This document shows positions 7,972 through 15,360 of a DNA stretch of 47,985 nt, one piece after another. Source of the DNA: Pseudomonas grimontii (GTDB lineage: Bacteria > Pseudomonadota > Gammaproteobacteria > Pseudomonadales > Pseudomonadaceae). The translations under genes and the position numbers were made by a program. The notes under the pieces are model-generated. The model saw only the letters and a list, made by a program, of their open reading frames with translations. It made no database searches and was not told the origin of the DNA. The stretch covers positions 1 to 47,985 of the forward strand of contig NZ_VFES01000037.1 of assembly GCF_007858185.1 (NCBI RefSeq), given 5' to 3'. Numbering within the stretch: the stretch's first letter is position 1; every line of letters begins with the position of its first letter.

Positions 7972-8739
7972 ATGCATAGTGACAACCCTTGCTCGGCTTT
8001 GCTGCGCAAGCACGCACGTCTGGCACTCCTGGCAGGCATCTGTATCTGCGTCGGGCCCGCCATGGCGGCAGATAATGATGACTGGACGTTCAACGGCGGA
8101 CCCTACGTATGGGGCGCAGGCATTCGTGGGCACGTGGGTCATAGCAGTACTGGAACCCAGTTCATAAAATCCGATTTCTCCGATATTGCCAAGACGGTCG
8201 ATATGTCGGTGATGCTGATGGGGGAGGCGCGTCGGGGCCCCTACAGCGTGCTCGCCGACCTGATGTACATCGACACCGACACCCGCAACCGCCTGCCAGG
8301 AGGCGCCAAACTTGAGGTAGAAAGCAAGACAGCCTCCGGGTTCCTGGGGGGCGGCTACACCGTGCTGGGTGATGAAAGCCGTCGACTGGATGTCGCCGGT
8401 GGCGTGCGCGTCTGGTACAGCGGCACGACCCTCACCTTCCATGGTGGGCCTCTTGGTGGCTTATCGGGCTCTGACAATGCGACATGGGCAGACGCCATGG
8501 CAGGCCTGCGTGGGCACTATGCCGTGAACGATCGATTCTGGTTGTCATCCTGGGGGATGGCGGGCGCCGGGCAGTCTCGGGAAGACTGGGACCTGGCAGC
8601 GCTGGCAGGCTGGGAGTTTTTGCCTGGGTTTTCAGCGGTGGCCGGTTACCGGGCGATGGGGGTTAATTATCGCCATGATGGCTTTGTTTACGACATTGTC
8701 CAGAAGGGGCCATTGCTAGGTATCAGTGGGCGATTCTGA
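7972..8739 (+). CDS. Putative outer-membrane beta-barrel protein
   Basis: A 255-aa protein with a signal peptide (RLALLAGICICVGPAMAADN) followed by alternating polar/hydrophobic strands rich in Gly and aromatic residues. Its last residue is Phe (LLGISGRF), all consistent with an outer-membrane barrel. Local text such as NGGPYVWGAGIRGHVGH and YSVLADLMYIDTDTR resembles uncharacterised Pseudomonas membrane proteins. No specific family or ligand is recognised. It is the fourth and last gene of the 5176-8739 set; an 11-base C run follows it at 8776-8786. Confidence 0.6.
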   Translation: MHSDNPCSALLRKHARLALLAGICICVGPAMAADNDDWTFNGGPYVWGAGIRGHVGHSSTGTQFIKSDFSDIAKTVDMSVMLMGEARRGPYSVLADLMYIDTDTRNRLPGGAKLEVESKTASGFLGGGYTVLGDESRRLDVAGGVRVWYSGTTLTFHGGPLGGLSGSDNATWADAMAGLRGHYAVNDRFWLSSWGMAGAGQSREDWDLAALAGWEFLPGFSAVAGYRAMGVNYRHDGFVYDIVQKGPLLGISGRF

Positions 8740-9001
8740 GGCTTTCATAGCAAAGTCCCCACAGCCCAAGAGCTGCCCCCCCCCCCAACTGTAAACAGGA
8801 TGGATGTCCGCTATTCAGGAGGCCCCTTGACCACTTCGAAAAGCGAATGCCCGGCTAGTCGGACATTTGCTTTAAACCTCCGCAGAGTGCGTCTCACACA
8901 TCCTCGAATGCAGGCCTTTTTGTTGCCTGGAATTTGCCCTGGCCGCAAATAGGTATCGGGCTAAACATAATATCGTTTTGATTTCACTCGAAAGGACTGT
9001 C
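8740..9001. other. Intergenic region with an 11-C homopolymer
   Basis: No gene is seen. The region holds a run of 11 C (8776-8786). It also contains the 5' side of the next gene, with AAAGGA at 8991-8996. Confidence 0.5.
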
Positions 9002-9436
9002 GTGGAGACCCGGCATATGGTTCAAGAATTCAATTACCACCGTGAATGGGTAGCAGCGCTTGATAAGTACGAGAAACTCCTGATTGAAAAACCCGACCGC
9101 CGCTGGGAAGGGCTGCCGGGCGATCAGCACACCCGCATGGCACTTGGGCTTTACAAACTCAAATGTTTCGCCGAGCGCATGCTCAAAGGCAGCACGGCAA
9201 TCTGGGCCAGACGGGAAGCCATGGACGAACTTCGGCTCCATTTGATTAGCGAGCATCACTGGACTTTACAGGACGTGCGGCGAATACAGGACGAAGAGGA
9301 TTTTGTGTTCCTCCTTCATGATGAATTGCAGCAGATGAAACTGACCGAGCAAGAGGCCGGACCTGTTCGGCAGTGGACGGATCATCTTGGGTCAAGGGGT
9401 GAATACCAGCAGCACTACCGGGATTCCGCTTTATAG
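9002..9436 (+). CDS. Conserved-looking hypothetical protein, about 144 aa
   Basis: Not assigned to a family. It is a small, mostly helical, highly charged soluble protein with no signal peptide or membrane segment (for example EWVAALDKYEKLLIEKPDRRW, REAMDELRLHLISEHHW, EDFVFLLHDELQQMKL). I chose the GTG at 9002 because AAAGGA lies 5 bases before it. An upstream TTG (8978) lacks a ribosome site, and the ATG at 9017 is possible. It is the last gene before the attachment repeat of the integrated element. Confidence 0.55.
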   Translation: METRHMVQEFNYHREWVAALDKYEKLLIEKPDRRWEGLPGDQHTRMALGLYKLKCFAERMLKGSTAIWARREAMDELRLHLISEHHWTLQDVRRIQDEEDFVFLLHDELQQMKLTEQEAGPVRQWTDHLGSRGEYQQHYRDSAL

Positions 9437-9655
9437 TCGTACTCGACACTCCACGGGTGCCAGTAGGAAGCCTCGCGCTCATACCAGGCAGCCCTGCTTT
9501 CGCGCAGAGAGTGGTTCAGCCAGACAATAATTGAGTTCTGACTGCCTCAAAATATTGTTTTCCCACCTCAAGCACGTCCCGAAACTGGGTCGGGATACTT
9601 GTCGTCGGCTGCATCACTGCGCAAGTCTGTATCCCCGGAGTTTGAATTTTTCCGA
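9437..9655. other. Non-coding flank left of the attachment repeat
   Basis: No convincing gene. A 71-codon minus-strand frame (9516-9731) runs into the attachment repeat and shows no recognisable domain. Because the adjacent repeat (9656-9801) carries a copy of the element's own terminal sequence, this stretch may be the residue of an earlier, related element. That is inference. Confidence 0.4.
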
Positions 9656-9801
9656 GGATACGCAAGGGATACACGGTGTGAAGATATGGGGGTAGACAGG
9701 GACGGATAGCCAGAAACAAGAAAGCCCGCACAGGGCGGGCTTCTTGGGGTGTTTCGTGGGCTGTCTGAGACAGCCCGAGACTGCTATATGGTGCCCCGGC
9801 G
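9656..9801. repeat. Left attachment repeat (attL) of the tRNA-Arg element
   Basis: These ~146 bases match 26764-26910 at a constant offset of 17108 over most of their length. The match includes a tRNA-type terminator hairpin (9722-9742) and the last bases of tRNA-Arg with its CCA (seen on this strand as TGGTGC). Between 9686 and 9794 only about six mismatches are visible; one base is missing at 9794/9795. The outermost 21 bases (9656-9676) are a diverged version of the double GCATACACG-type motif found next to the integrase. Confidence 0.85.
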
Positions 9802-9863
9802 TCGTTTGAACTGAGCAGGGAAGGAGCTGTATTTGCTGGGTATCGTTGAGTTGGATTCGGTTA

Positions 9864-9884
9864 GGCATACACGTAGGCATACAC
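9864..9884. promoter_or_regulatory. Candidate integrase arm-type site, left end
   Basis: Two GCATACACG units separated by TAG. The matching pair (separated by TGG) lies at 26763-26783 next to the integrase gene, in the same orientation. One lies just inside each attachment repeat, which is the expected placement for arm-type binding sites of a tyrosine recombinase. Confidence 0.5.
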
Positions 9885-9924
9885 GAAACACCTTGCTGCA
9901 TAGGATGTCGCAAGGATTTGATCA

Positions 9925-10629
9925 TCAGATATTTGCGTCTAATGCAGCGTTAAGAGCTATCCCAACGCTTACGACGATTTCAGCTTGGCGCTTGTATTCC
10001 GACTCCAGCGTGGGTGTAACCCAGCGCTCCGGATAGATTTCCCCCCCATACTCAAAGCGCGAAAATTTCAGCCCGTGTGGCATCTCGCTGTCACCGGTGC
10101 AGTCTAGCGAATAGTTGGTTTTGACGACGCTCCGATGCTTTGAGTGGTTTGTGATCGCTGACAAATAGATGAAATCATCGTGTTCAACCAGTGTTTTCAA
10201 ATGCCGCTTTAGTTCGCCTTCAGGGAGATTACGGGACACCGACCGTATTCCTATCTTGTACGCTTCTATGGTTTTGCTCGGGTCTAGGTTCATGCCAAAG
10301 GCGTAATACAGGGTATGGCTTAGCAGGTCTGCGACTGTGTGCATGCTCTGTAGACATGCGGTGATGTGGGCAGCGGCTTGAAAGCTCGCTTTCTGGAATG
10401 CGGCGCTAGCTTCTTCATCCGCTCCCATTATGAGTTGCATTATCTGCATTTCACTGTCTTCTGAAGTGGCTACGTCTCCAATTAAACGTCGGGCTTCGTG
10501 GTAGTGATATCTGGCAAATTCTCGGCGTTGATGAATGGAATCCAGTGAGGGAGCGATTGCTGACTTCTGGTCTCGTCCGTAAAGACGTTCAACTGATGAT
10601 CTAAGTTGTTTCAGGTCCCATACCGGCAT
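9925..10629 (-). CDS. Hypothetical protein, possibly HEPN-like
   Basis: A 234-aa, mainly helical soluble protein with no membrane segment. Helices such as RREFARYHYHEARRLIGDVA and SFQAAAHITACLQSMHTVADLLSHTLYYAFG are followed by the motif ITNHSKHRSVVKTNYSLD. Helical bundles followed by an 'N-x-x-KHR' strand occur in several HEPN-like abortive-infection and uncharacterised proteins. The canonical R-x4-6-H nuclease motif is not clear, so this is only a hint. First gene inside the left end of the element, oriented towards attL; its promoter must lie in the region before the inverted-repeat structure at 10702-10984. Confidence 0.6.
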   Translation of the reverse strand: MPVWDLKQLRSSVERLYGRDQKSAIAPSLDSIHQRREFARYHYHEARRLIGDVATSEDSEMQIMQLIMGADEEASAAFQKASFQAAAHITACLQSMHTVADLLSHTLYYAFGMNLDPSKTIEAYKIGIRSVSRNLPEGELKRHLKTLVEHDDFIYLSAITNHSKHRSVVKTNYSLDCTGDSEMPHGLKFSRFEYGGEIYPERWVTPTLESEYKRQAEIVVSVGIALNAALDANI

Positions 10630-10701
10630 TTTTGCTGATCCTTGCGAGGTGAATATGATGTCAATTTATTCTATTGACTCTAGCCACGACAGATAACTGC
10701 C

Positions 10702-10984
10702 GGGGACCCTGGACAATTTTCTATAGCACGGGGCATGAAACCCGCGGGACTGCGTTAGCGGCAGCCGTGCCAGCTTACTGAAATTTCAATGTTGAAATTG
10801 AAAGGATCTTGAAGAAAAAAGGGCATCGTTACCGTATTGGTAATGGTGCTCGCAGACGGCTCAAACGTTAGGGCAAATGCACAGGTGAACTGGAGTTCAC
10901 CTGTTCACTAAGCTGGGTGACTTTCCGCTAACACGATCCTGCGGGTTCTATGCCCCGTACCTTTAAGAATGCTCCAGGGTCCCC
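10702..10984. repeat. Long imperfect inverted repeat (foldback structure)
   Basis: Arms at about 10702-10785 and 10900-10984 are inverted copies of each other. Landmarks are GGGGACCCTGG / CCAGGGTCCCC, CACGGGGCAT / ATGCCCCGTAC, AACCCGC / GCGGGTT, GTTAGCGG / CCGCTAAC and CCAGCTTA / TAAGCTGG. About 110 bases lie between them, including the palindrome at 10883-10902. No gene is inside. It may be a non-autonomous transposable element or a structural element of the island such as a single-strand initiation site. Confidence 0.7.
10883..10902. promoter_or_regulatory. Palindrome AGGTGAACT-GG-AGTTCACCT
   Basis: Perfect 9-base arms around GG, located in the centre of the larger inverted repeat and followed by a further TTCAC. 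The half-site GGTGAAC resembles the type I iterons bound by the P4 alpha protein (GGTGAACAG). It could be an origin-related or regulator site; function inferred only. Confidence 0.4.
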
Positions 10985-11073
10985 ACTATCGAACCAAAGC
11001 CAAGAGCATGACCCGCCTCGCTTCGCTGGAGGAGCAATACCAAATGGGGCTAGGGGATTACCCTGATAAAACC

Positions 11074-11195
11074 GTGTTACGGGTGTTACGCGTGTTACTT
11101 AAGTAGGTAAGTCTATGATTTTAAATGATTTACATGGCGTTACACAGCAGGGGCCGGTTTGCCGATATGCGTGTTACATGGCAAATAGGTGTTAC
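11074..11195 (+). repeat. Iteron cluster, left: GTGTTAC repeats
   Basis: GTGTTAC occurs at 11074, 11083 and 11092, an exact 9-base period, then again at 11171 and 11189, with GCGTTAC at 11137. An inverted counterpart lies at 25342-25463. No gene occupies 10985-11320. The arrangement suggests binding sites for the element's replication initiator (probably the 962-aa primase-helicase). Confidence 0.65.
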
Positions 11196-11320
11196 ATCAA
11201 TGAACGCTCTGGGAGGAGCGGTTTGTGATGATTAAGGCGGTTCTTATCAAATTAGGGGCTTTCGCTTAGAGGGCCGCTATCGGCGCTGCCCGTCGGCACC
11301 AGGGAATAAGGAGATTGATC

Positions 11321-11635
11321 ATGTGGCTCAAAAATGTAGTATTTGCGCTGTTGATTTGCCCTCACGTCACCGCCTGCTTTAGCAAGCCATTCCAGCCCCC
11401 CACGGCCGATGCCGACTTGTGGGAGAAGCCCGGCGGCAGTCATCAGGATGTGGTTGCGTCCATGTTGGCGTGTGGTGAGAAGAATGGCTCCGGCGTTGAT
11501 CCCAAGGCCAGCTTCCAAGAGATGGCCCAGCGATTTGTATGTATGAAGCGTGCGGGCTATACCCGGCGTGACGGTTTCGACATCTGTGCATTGCACCCTA
11601 AGGAGCCGTTGAAGGCCTGTGAGTCGGCGCAATGA
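11321..11635 (+). CDS. Small putative lipoprotein
   Basis: A 104-aa protein with a short hydrophobic N-terminus and a lipobox-like VTAC (WLKNVVFALLICPHVTAC), followed by a ~80-residue soluble domain. That domain has paired cysteines (ASMLACGEKNG, RFVCMKRAGY, DICALHP, KACES) which could form disulfides in the periplasm. AAGGAG lies 7 bases before the ATG. Similar small lipoproteins occur in integrated elements, but no function is known to me. It is separated from the retron by ~300 bases and has its own ribosome site. Confidence 0.65.
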   Translation: MWLKNVVFALLICPHVTACFSKPFQPPTADADLWEKPGGSHQDVVASMLACGEKNGSGVDPKASFQEMAQRFVCMKRAGYTRRDGFDICALHPKEPLKACESAQ

Positions 11636-11904
11636 AGCCATAAAGGCATCGCACGGTATTAAAACTCGTTAGGGCGAGTTGCCCCAGGTATCTATAGATA
11701 CATCCAGCTGACTGCTTCCGGCCAGAAGCTGACTCCCAATATGAGCAGCTATGGGCAAAGCCAATCATTTGTTAGGCCGTCATAAGTAGGGTTCCCAAGC
11801 AATCCCATCACTTCGTTTGGTCATCGCTCTCATTGCCGTCCGCAGGGCTTTATCCAGTCTTAAGGCATTCATAGCTTCTGAAGAGTGGGGAGAATACTGA
11901 ATCG
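11636..11904. other. Intergenic region upstream of the retron
   Basis: No gene or clear repeat is seen between the small lipoprotein gene and the retron promoter at 11905. Confidence 0.4.
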
Positions 11905-11933
11905 TTGACAGTGATGGCGCTCTGATCTAGATT
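11905..11933 (+). promoter_or_regulatory. Promoter of the retron ncRNA
   Basis: A perfect -35 box TTGACA (11905-11910) and a -10-like TAGATT (11928-11933) are separated by 17 bases. This predicts transcription starting at about 11940, exactly where the a1 segment of the retron RNA begins. Confidence 0.65.
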
Positions 11934-11939
11934 CGACAT

Positions 11940-12107
11940 CTCTTTACGCGTTCATAGCTTGATGGTTTCCGTCATTGCTTAGTCAGGCGCTTCGCCAGAC
12001 TCAATTACATTGCGTTGTTTTATTCCGCAGACAAGATCTGCGGCCCTACGCTCGCTTCGCTCACTCCGGTCCACAGATCTTGTCTGCGGCTGATTCTTGG
12101 TAAAGAG
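11940..12107 (+). ncRNA. Retron msr-msd RNA
   Basis: The segment has the layout of a retron primer-template RNA and lies directly upstream of the effector-RT pair. a1 CTCTTTAC (11940-11947) is complementary to a2 GTAAAGAG (12100-12107). AGC with the likely branching G is at 11957. An msr hairpin TGATGG-TTT-CCGTCA follows, with the UUU loop seen in retron msr stems, then AGTC-A-GGCG-CTT-CGCC-A-GACT (11981-12001). The msd is a long hairpin with perfect 16-base arms (12025-12040 and 12074-12089) and a 33-base loop. The RT is predicted to copy roughly 12096 back to ~12012. The RNA is ~168 bases, close to the Ec86 RNA. The exact msd ends are not visible from sequence. Confidence 0.8.
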
Positions 12108-12117
12108 CCCCCATCGC

Positions 12118-13065
12118 ATGGATCCGCGACAAAGAACTCTTGCAGACGTTGATCTTGATCAGAGCAAGGTTCATTTCTCAAAAAATCCAATCGTTTTGCT
12201 TTGCGGGGGACACGTTCCAGAAAAGGAACATGCGGACGCTGACGACCCTCCAGTCCGTTCTCTTCGCGATGCTGTGAAGCGCAAAGCGCTTCAGATGGCC
12301 GCGTCACCGCATATATTCCGCCCGGAAGAGATAAAGTCGTGGCACGAAGATGGTGTCTTTAGAAACCTTATGGATTTCGAAGCCGATCTCGGTAGTGTTT
12401 GCTCATTGGTGGCTATCGCAGTTGAAAGCGAAGGTGCGATTGCTGAACTGGGAGCATTTTCTCAGTTGCCAGATTTCAATAAAAAATTGATTGTTTTTGT
12501 TCCTGAAGAGTATGCGGGTGCTAACTCATTTATTAATCTTGGAATACTTCGCCATATTAAAGAGAAGCATGGGACAGGGGTGAAGGTTTATCCTTGGAGT
12601 CCGAAATATCCAAATGACATATCTGATGATGTGGTAAACGACGTTCTTGAGGATATTGCTTCGGAAATATTAGAGCTTCAAAAAACTCAGGCCTTCAACG
12701 TTAATAATAATATTCATCTTATTGTGTTGATTTATGAGTTGCTCAAATTGTTTGTTGCCCTTAAGGAAAAAGAGCTGATTGATTCAATAAGAAGTTTAGG
12801 TCGGGAGGTGCATAGGGACGACCTAAGACGAAAGCTTTTTCTTCTTCAGGAATTCAGGCTTGTAAGGAAGATTGAGTATAGCGATTCAACGTTCTATGCA
12901 TGTGATGATGATACTTTTCATAGCCTTCGCTTCGTCCTAAAATCAGGCATAGCTGTTGACCCTTTACGTTTGCGTGTTGAATGTGTTGATTATTATAAAG
13001 TAACAGGGACTGAAAGGAACCGGAACAGAGCGATTGATCGTGCGAAATTGGGAGGCCATAAATGA
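12118..13065 (+). CDS. Retron type II-A effector (NDT-like N-glycosidase/NADase, RcaT/Ec86-type)
   Basis: A 315-aa effector. The N-terminal nucleoside 2-deoxyribosyltransferase-like fold has the phosphate/base-binding LLCGGHVP (residues 27-34) and VESEGAIAELGAFS (102-115). Glu103 or Glu110 is the probable catalytic acid, corresponding to the SPGSFTELGAFS block of the Ec86 effector. KKLIVFVP and SFINLGILRHI follow, also as in Ec86. The C-terminal ~110 residues contain a winged-helix-like segment (LRRKLFLLQEFRLVRKIEYSDSTF) thought to contact msDNA. Known: in retron-Eco1 and retron-Sen2 the msDNA-RT complex restrains this toxin, and phage triggers NAD+ depletion. The ATG at 12118 is used; the RT gene overlaps by ATGA. 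Confidence 0.85.
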   Translation: MDPRQRTLADVDLDQSKVHFSKNPIVLLCGGHVPEKEHADADDPPVRSLRDAVKRKALQMAASPHIFRPEEIKSWHEDGVFRNLMDFEADLGSVCSLVAIAVESEGAIAELGAFSQLPDFNKKLIVFVPEEYAGANSFINLGILRHIKEKHGTGVKVYPWSPKYPNDISDDVVNDVLEDIASEILELQKTQAFNVNNNIHLIVLIYELLKLFVALKEKELIDSIRSLGREVHRDDLRRKLFLLQEFRLVRKIEYSDSTFYACDDDTFHSLRFVLKSGIAVDPLRLRVECVDYYKVTGTERNRNRAIDRAKLGGHK

Positions 13066-14015
13066 TCCTGTATGACTTCCGCAAACATATGTCAGAAATT
13101 TTATCCCTATCAGAGCATGATGTGGCTCGATTGATAGTGAGAGCACCTTATGCATACAAGCGTTACTTTATACCAAAAAAATCTGGTGGTATGAGGCCTA
13201 TTGCACAGCCCGCAAAAGAAACTAAAGTAATACAAGGTATTCTTGTTGAAAATTGGTTCACTCATCTTCCGGTTCACGAATGCGCTGCAGCATATCAGCA
13301 GGGCTCAAGTATCAAGGGTAACGCAGAGCGGCATAAGCAAAACAGTTATATCGCCAAGTTTGATTTTACAAATTTTTTCGGTTCCATAACTGAATTGGAT
13401 CTAATAAAGCATTTGTCGTATGTGCTTTGTGGGAAATTAACAGCGCAAAGCATCAAGGATATAGCACGAGTCAGTTGTGTTAGAGAGCGATCTACTTCTC
13501 GACTTGCTCTTAGTATTGGAGCTCCAAGCTCGCCAATTTTGTCGAATTCAATAATGTATTATTTTGATCTGGCAGTGGAAGCCTGGTGCAAGGATCGAAA
13601 TATAGTTTACTCCCGCTATGCGGATGATTTGACGTTCTCAACGAATGATAAAGGCGCAATGTTCGATATTGAGGCTTTCATTTTGGAGGTCCTTGACAAA
13701 ATCCCCTATCCAAGACTTCAAATAAATCCAGCGAAAACAGTGTATGCCTCTAAGAAAAGGCAGCGCCGAATCACTGGATTAATTATAACCAATGATAATA
13801 ATGTTTCTTTGGGTCGCGATAAGAAGCGCTTGATTAGCTCGATGATTCATCATTATATGCTAAATAAATTAGATGAGGAGTCAATACTCCACCTTCAAGG
13901 GTTGATGGGATTCGCTCAAGATATCGAACCGCTATTTGTTGCAAAAATGAGAGGTAAGTATACAGGGGAAATAATTTCGGACTTGCTCAGGCAAAGAGGA
14001 AAAAAAATCAAGTAA
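13062..14015 (+). CDS. ret: Retron reverse transcriptase
   Basis: A 317-aa bacterial RT that would prime from the 2'-OH of the msr branching G and copy msd. Motifs in order: the fingers segment RPIAQPAKETKVIQG; the retron NAxxH signature as GNAERHKQN (~residue 86); the first catalytic Asp in AKFDFTNFFGS; GAPSSPILSN; YSRYADDLTFS (YADD, ~residue 185); INPAKT; and the thumb ITGLIITNDNNVSLGRDK, equivalent to the VTG motif of Ec86. The length equals that of Ec86 RT (~320 aa). It overlaps the effector gene by 4 bases, indicating translational coupling and fixed stoichiometry of antitoxin and toxin. AT-rich codon usage marks it as acquired. Confidence 0.93.
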   Translation: MILYDFRKHMSEILSLSEHDVARLIVRAPYAYKRYFIPKKSGGMRPIAQPAKETKVIQGILVENWFTHLPVHECAAAYQQGSSIKGNAERHKQNSYIAKFDFTNFFGSITELDLIKHLSYVLCGKLTAQSIKDIARVSCVRERSTSRLALSIGAPSSPILSNSIMYYFDLAVEAWCKDRNIVYSRYADDLTFSTNDKGAMFDIEAFILEVLDKIPYPRLQINPAKTVYASKKRQRRITGLIITNDNNVSLGRDKKRLISSMIHHYMLNKLDEESILHLQGLMGFAQDIEPLFVAKMRGKYTGEIISDLLRQRGKKIK

Positions 14016-14020
14016 TATGA

Positions 14021-14063
14021 TTTTTCTACGTTTGGCGGCCTACATATCACAACCGTAGAAAAA
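14021..14063 (+). terminator. Terminator after the retron operon
   Basis: TTTTTCTACG (14021-14030) pairs with CGTAGAAAAA (14054-14063), 6 bases after the RT stop codon. The arms carry the T and A tracts, so the hairpin could act in both directions. It separates the retron from the next two genes. Confidence 0.5.
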
Positions 14064-14193
14064 CCAGTATGCTTGGTAGCCTTTTAAATCGTTAGTCTGA
14101 TTTCACGAATTCTATGTTGAGTGGTTCGACAGTGAGCGGCAACATTATTGGAGTTGTATGGTTCGCGCGGCGTGGCTTTTTAGACGTGGCGTA

Positions 14194-14231
14194 TTGACAT
14201 TATCTTGTGGGTGTTATAGTTTTGCTATAAT
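14194..14231 (+). promoter_or_regulatory. Promoter of the EVE-like/2-TM gene pair
   Basis: TTGACA at 14194-14199, TATAGT at 14215-14220 (15-base spacing) and TATAAT at 14226-14231 form one or two overlapping sigma-70-type promoters. Either predicts a start upstream of the ATG at 14273 and excludes the TTG at 14231 as the translation start. The pair is therefore transcribed independently of the retron. Confidence 0.55.
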
Positions 14232-14272
14232 TGCAAATTCGTGCACAAAAAATAGACGAGTTAAATTACGCC

Positions 14273-15355
14273 ATGGACGCCCTGCAAAATTCCGATATTG
14301 TTGTTAGGCACGCAAATCTGAAGTCTAAGTGCTGGGTGGTGAGACCTGGATCTAGGTATAGATTTATAAATAACTTCCTCGAGATGGGTTGCATTGCAAT
14401 GGCGCATCTTGATGACTCTAGTCCTGATGAAGATATCTTTGAGGTTCTTCGTGATGCTAAGGGTGAAGATGTTTTCACAATCTGTGACGCAATAGAGCCA
14501 AATCTAACGATCAATGTACGGGGGCAAGTTCTATCTTTTCTAAAGGAGATGGCTGTTGGCGACGTTGTATTTACTTTGTCGGGATCCAATATTTACCCTG
14601 GAGTAATTAGCGGTGACCCTTACGTTGCCACTCAGGCGTTTTCTGACTCTGAACGATTCATTGTTAGAAGATCTGTAACTTGGGGCGATCCAATTGAGCG
14701 TAGTAAGATCCCCGTAACTTTGGCTAAAAGTTTTCACGCTTATCAAGCAGTTTTTTCTTTGGGGGACAACTCAAAAGAAATTCATCATTGGTTGAGTGCT
14801 TTTTTTGTAAGTGAAGGAACATATTATAGTAGTCTCCGCGTCAATCAGGCTGGCGACCTTAGTCATCACTCATTAAAAAACTTGTCAGAAGTTATGGATC
14901 GGCTTCAGGTTTTATCTCTAATGATTGGGGATAACGAGGGGTTTGATTTTTCGAGCGATCTAGTGACTCTAGAAACTCTTCTAGACGTTATGAAACGCTT
15001 TGATCGAGAAAGTTTGCTAGTCCTTACTTCGCAACAGGTAATGATGTCGCCTGGAGATATATGGTACGGCTTTAAGTCAAGCTCACTGCGTTCAGGTGTT
15101 GCTTTTCTTGTTGGGCTGGCGTTGCTTTTTAATCAAACCATTGCTTTCGCAGATGCAGAGCTGGAGAGAATCAAGGAAGAGGTAACTCCGGTGATTACGC
15201 AAAACCTTCCAGCTGTTAAAGACAATGTGGATCTGGAGGCCGTTAAGCAGGCGCTTTGGGTGAAACCTGCTGGTCAGAATCGATCCTTCGTAGATCAAGA
15301 GCCTTCTCCGGAATTGTTCCCTCAAGATGGTACTCCGCGATACTCAAGCAGGTAG
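14273..15355 (+). CDS. EVE/PUA-like domain protein with internal membrane segment (unassigned, defence candidate)
   Basis: A 360-aa protein. Residues ~18-150 follow the pattern of the EVE/PUA-like nucleic-acid-binding domains found at the front of restriction and defence proteins: KCWVVRPG, FINNFLEMGCIAMAHLD, VLSFLKEMAVGDVVFTLSG, YPGVISGDPYV, VRRSVTWGDPI. Residues ~150-270 are unassigned. Residues ~274-294 (GVAFLVGLALLFNQTIAF) are strongly hydrophobic and end in ADA, like a signal-anchor or internal signal sequence. The last ~65 residues are polar and would lie across the membrane. The ATG at 14273 was chosen from the promoter position; no strong ribosome site is seen. Its stop overlaps the ribosome site of the following gene, so the two are coupled. 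Confidence 0.7.
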   Translation: MDALQNSDIVVRHANLKSKCWVVRPGSRYRFINNFLEMGCIAMAHLDDSSPDEDIFEVLRDAKGEDVFTICDAIEPNLTINVRGQVLSFLKEMAVGDVVFTLSGSNIYPGVISGDPYVATQAFSDSERFIVRRSVTWGDPIERSKIPVTLAKSFHAYQAVFSLGDNSKEIHHWLSAFFVSEGTYYSSLRVNQAGDLSHHSLKNLSEVMDRLQVLSLMIGDNEGFDFSSDLVTLETLLDVMKRFDRESLLVLTSQQVMMSPGDIWYGFKSSSLRSGVAFLVGLALLFNQTIAFADAELERIKEEVTPVITQNLPAVKDNVDLEAVKQALWVKPAGQNRSFVDQEPSPELFPQDGTPRYSSR

Positions 15356-15360
15356 GGATT

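Noticed and set aside
9516..9731. 71-codon minus-strand frame reading into the left attachment repeat
   Set aside because: It covers a terminator hairpin and the repeat, and no domain or ribosome site is evident.
11911..12117. Alternative a1/a2 pairing GTGATGG (11911) with CCATCGC (12111) for the retron RNA
   Set aside because: GTGATGG falls in the spacer of the TTGACA/TAGATT promoter, upstream of the predicted transcription start, so it would not be in the RNA. CTCTTTAC/GTAAAGAG fits the start site.
14021..14230. A second ncRNA or small gene between the RT and the EVE-like gene
   Set aside because: Only a terminator hairpin and a promoter are visible; no retron-like RNA or coding frame.
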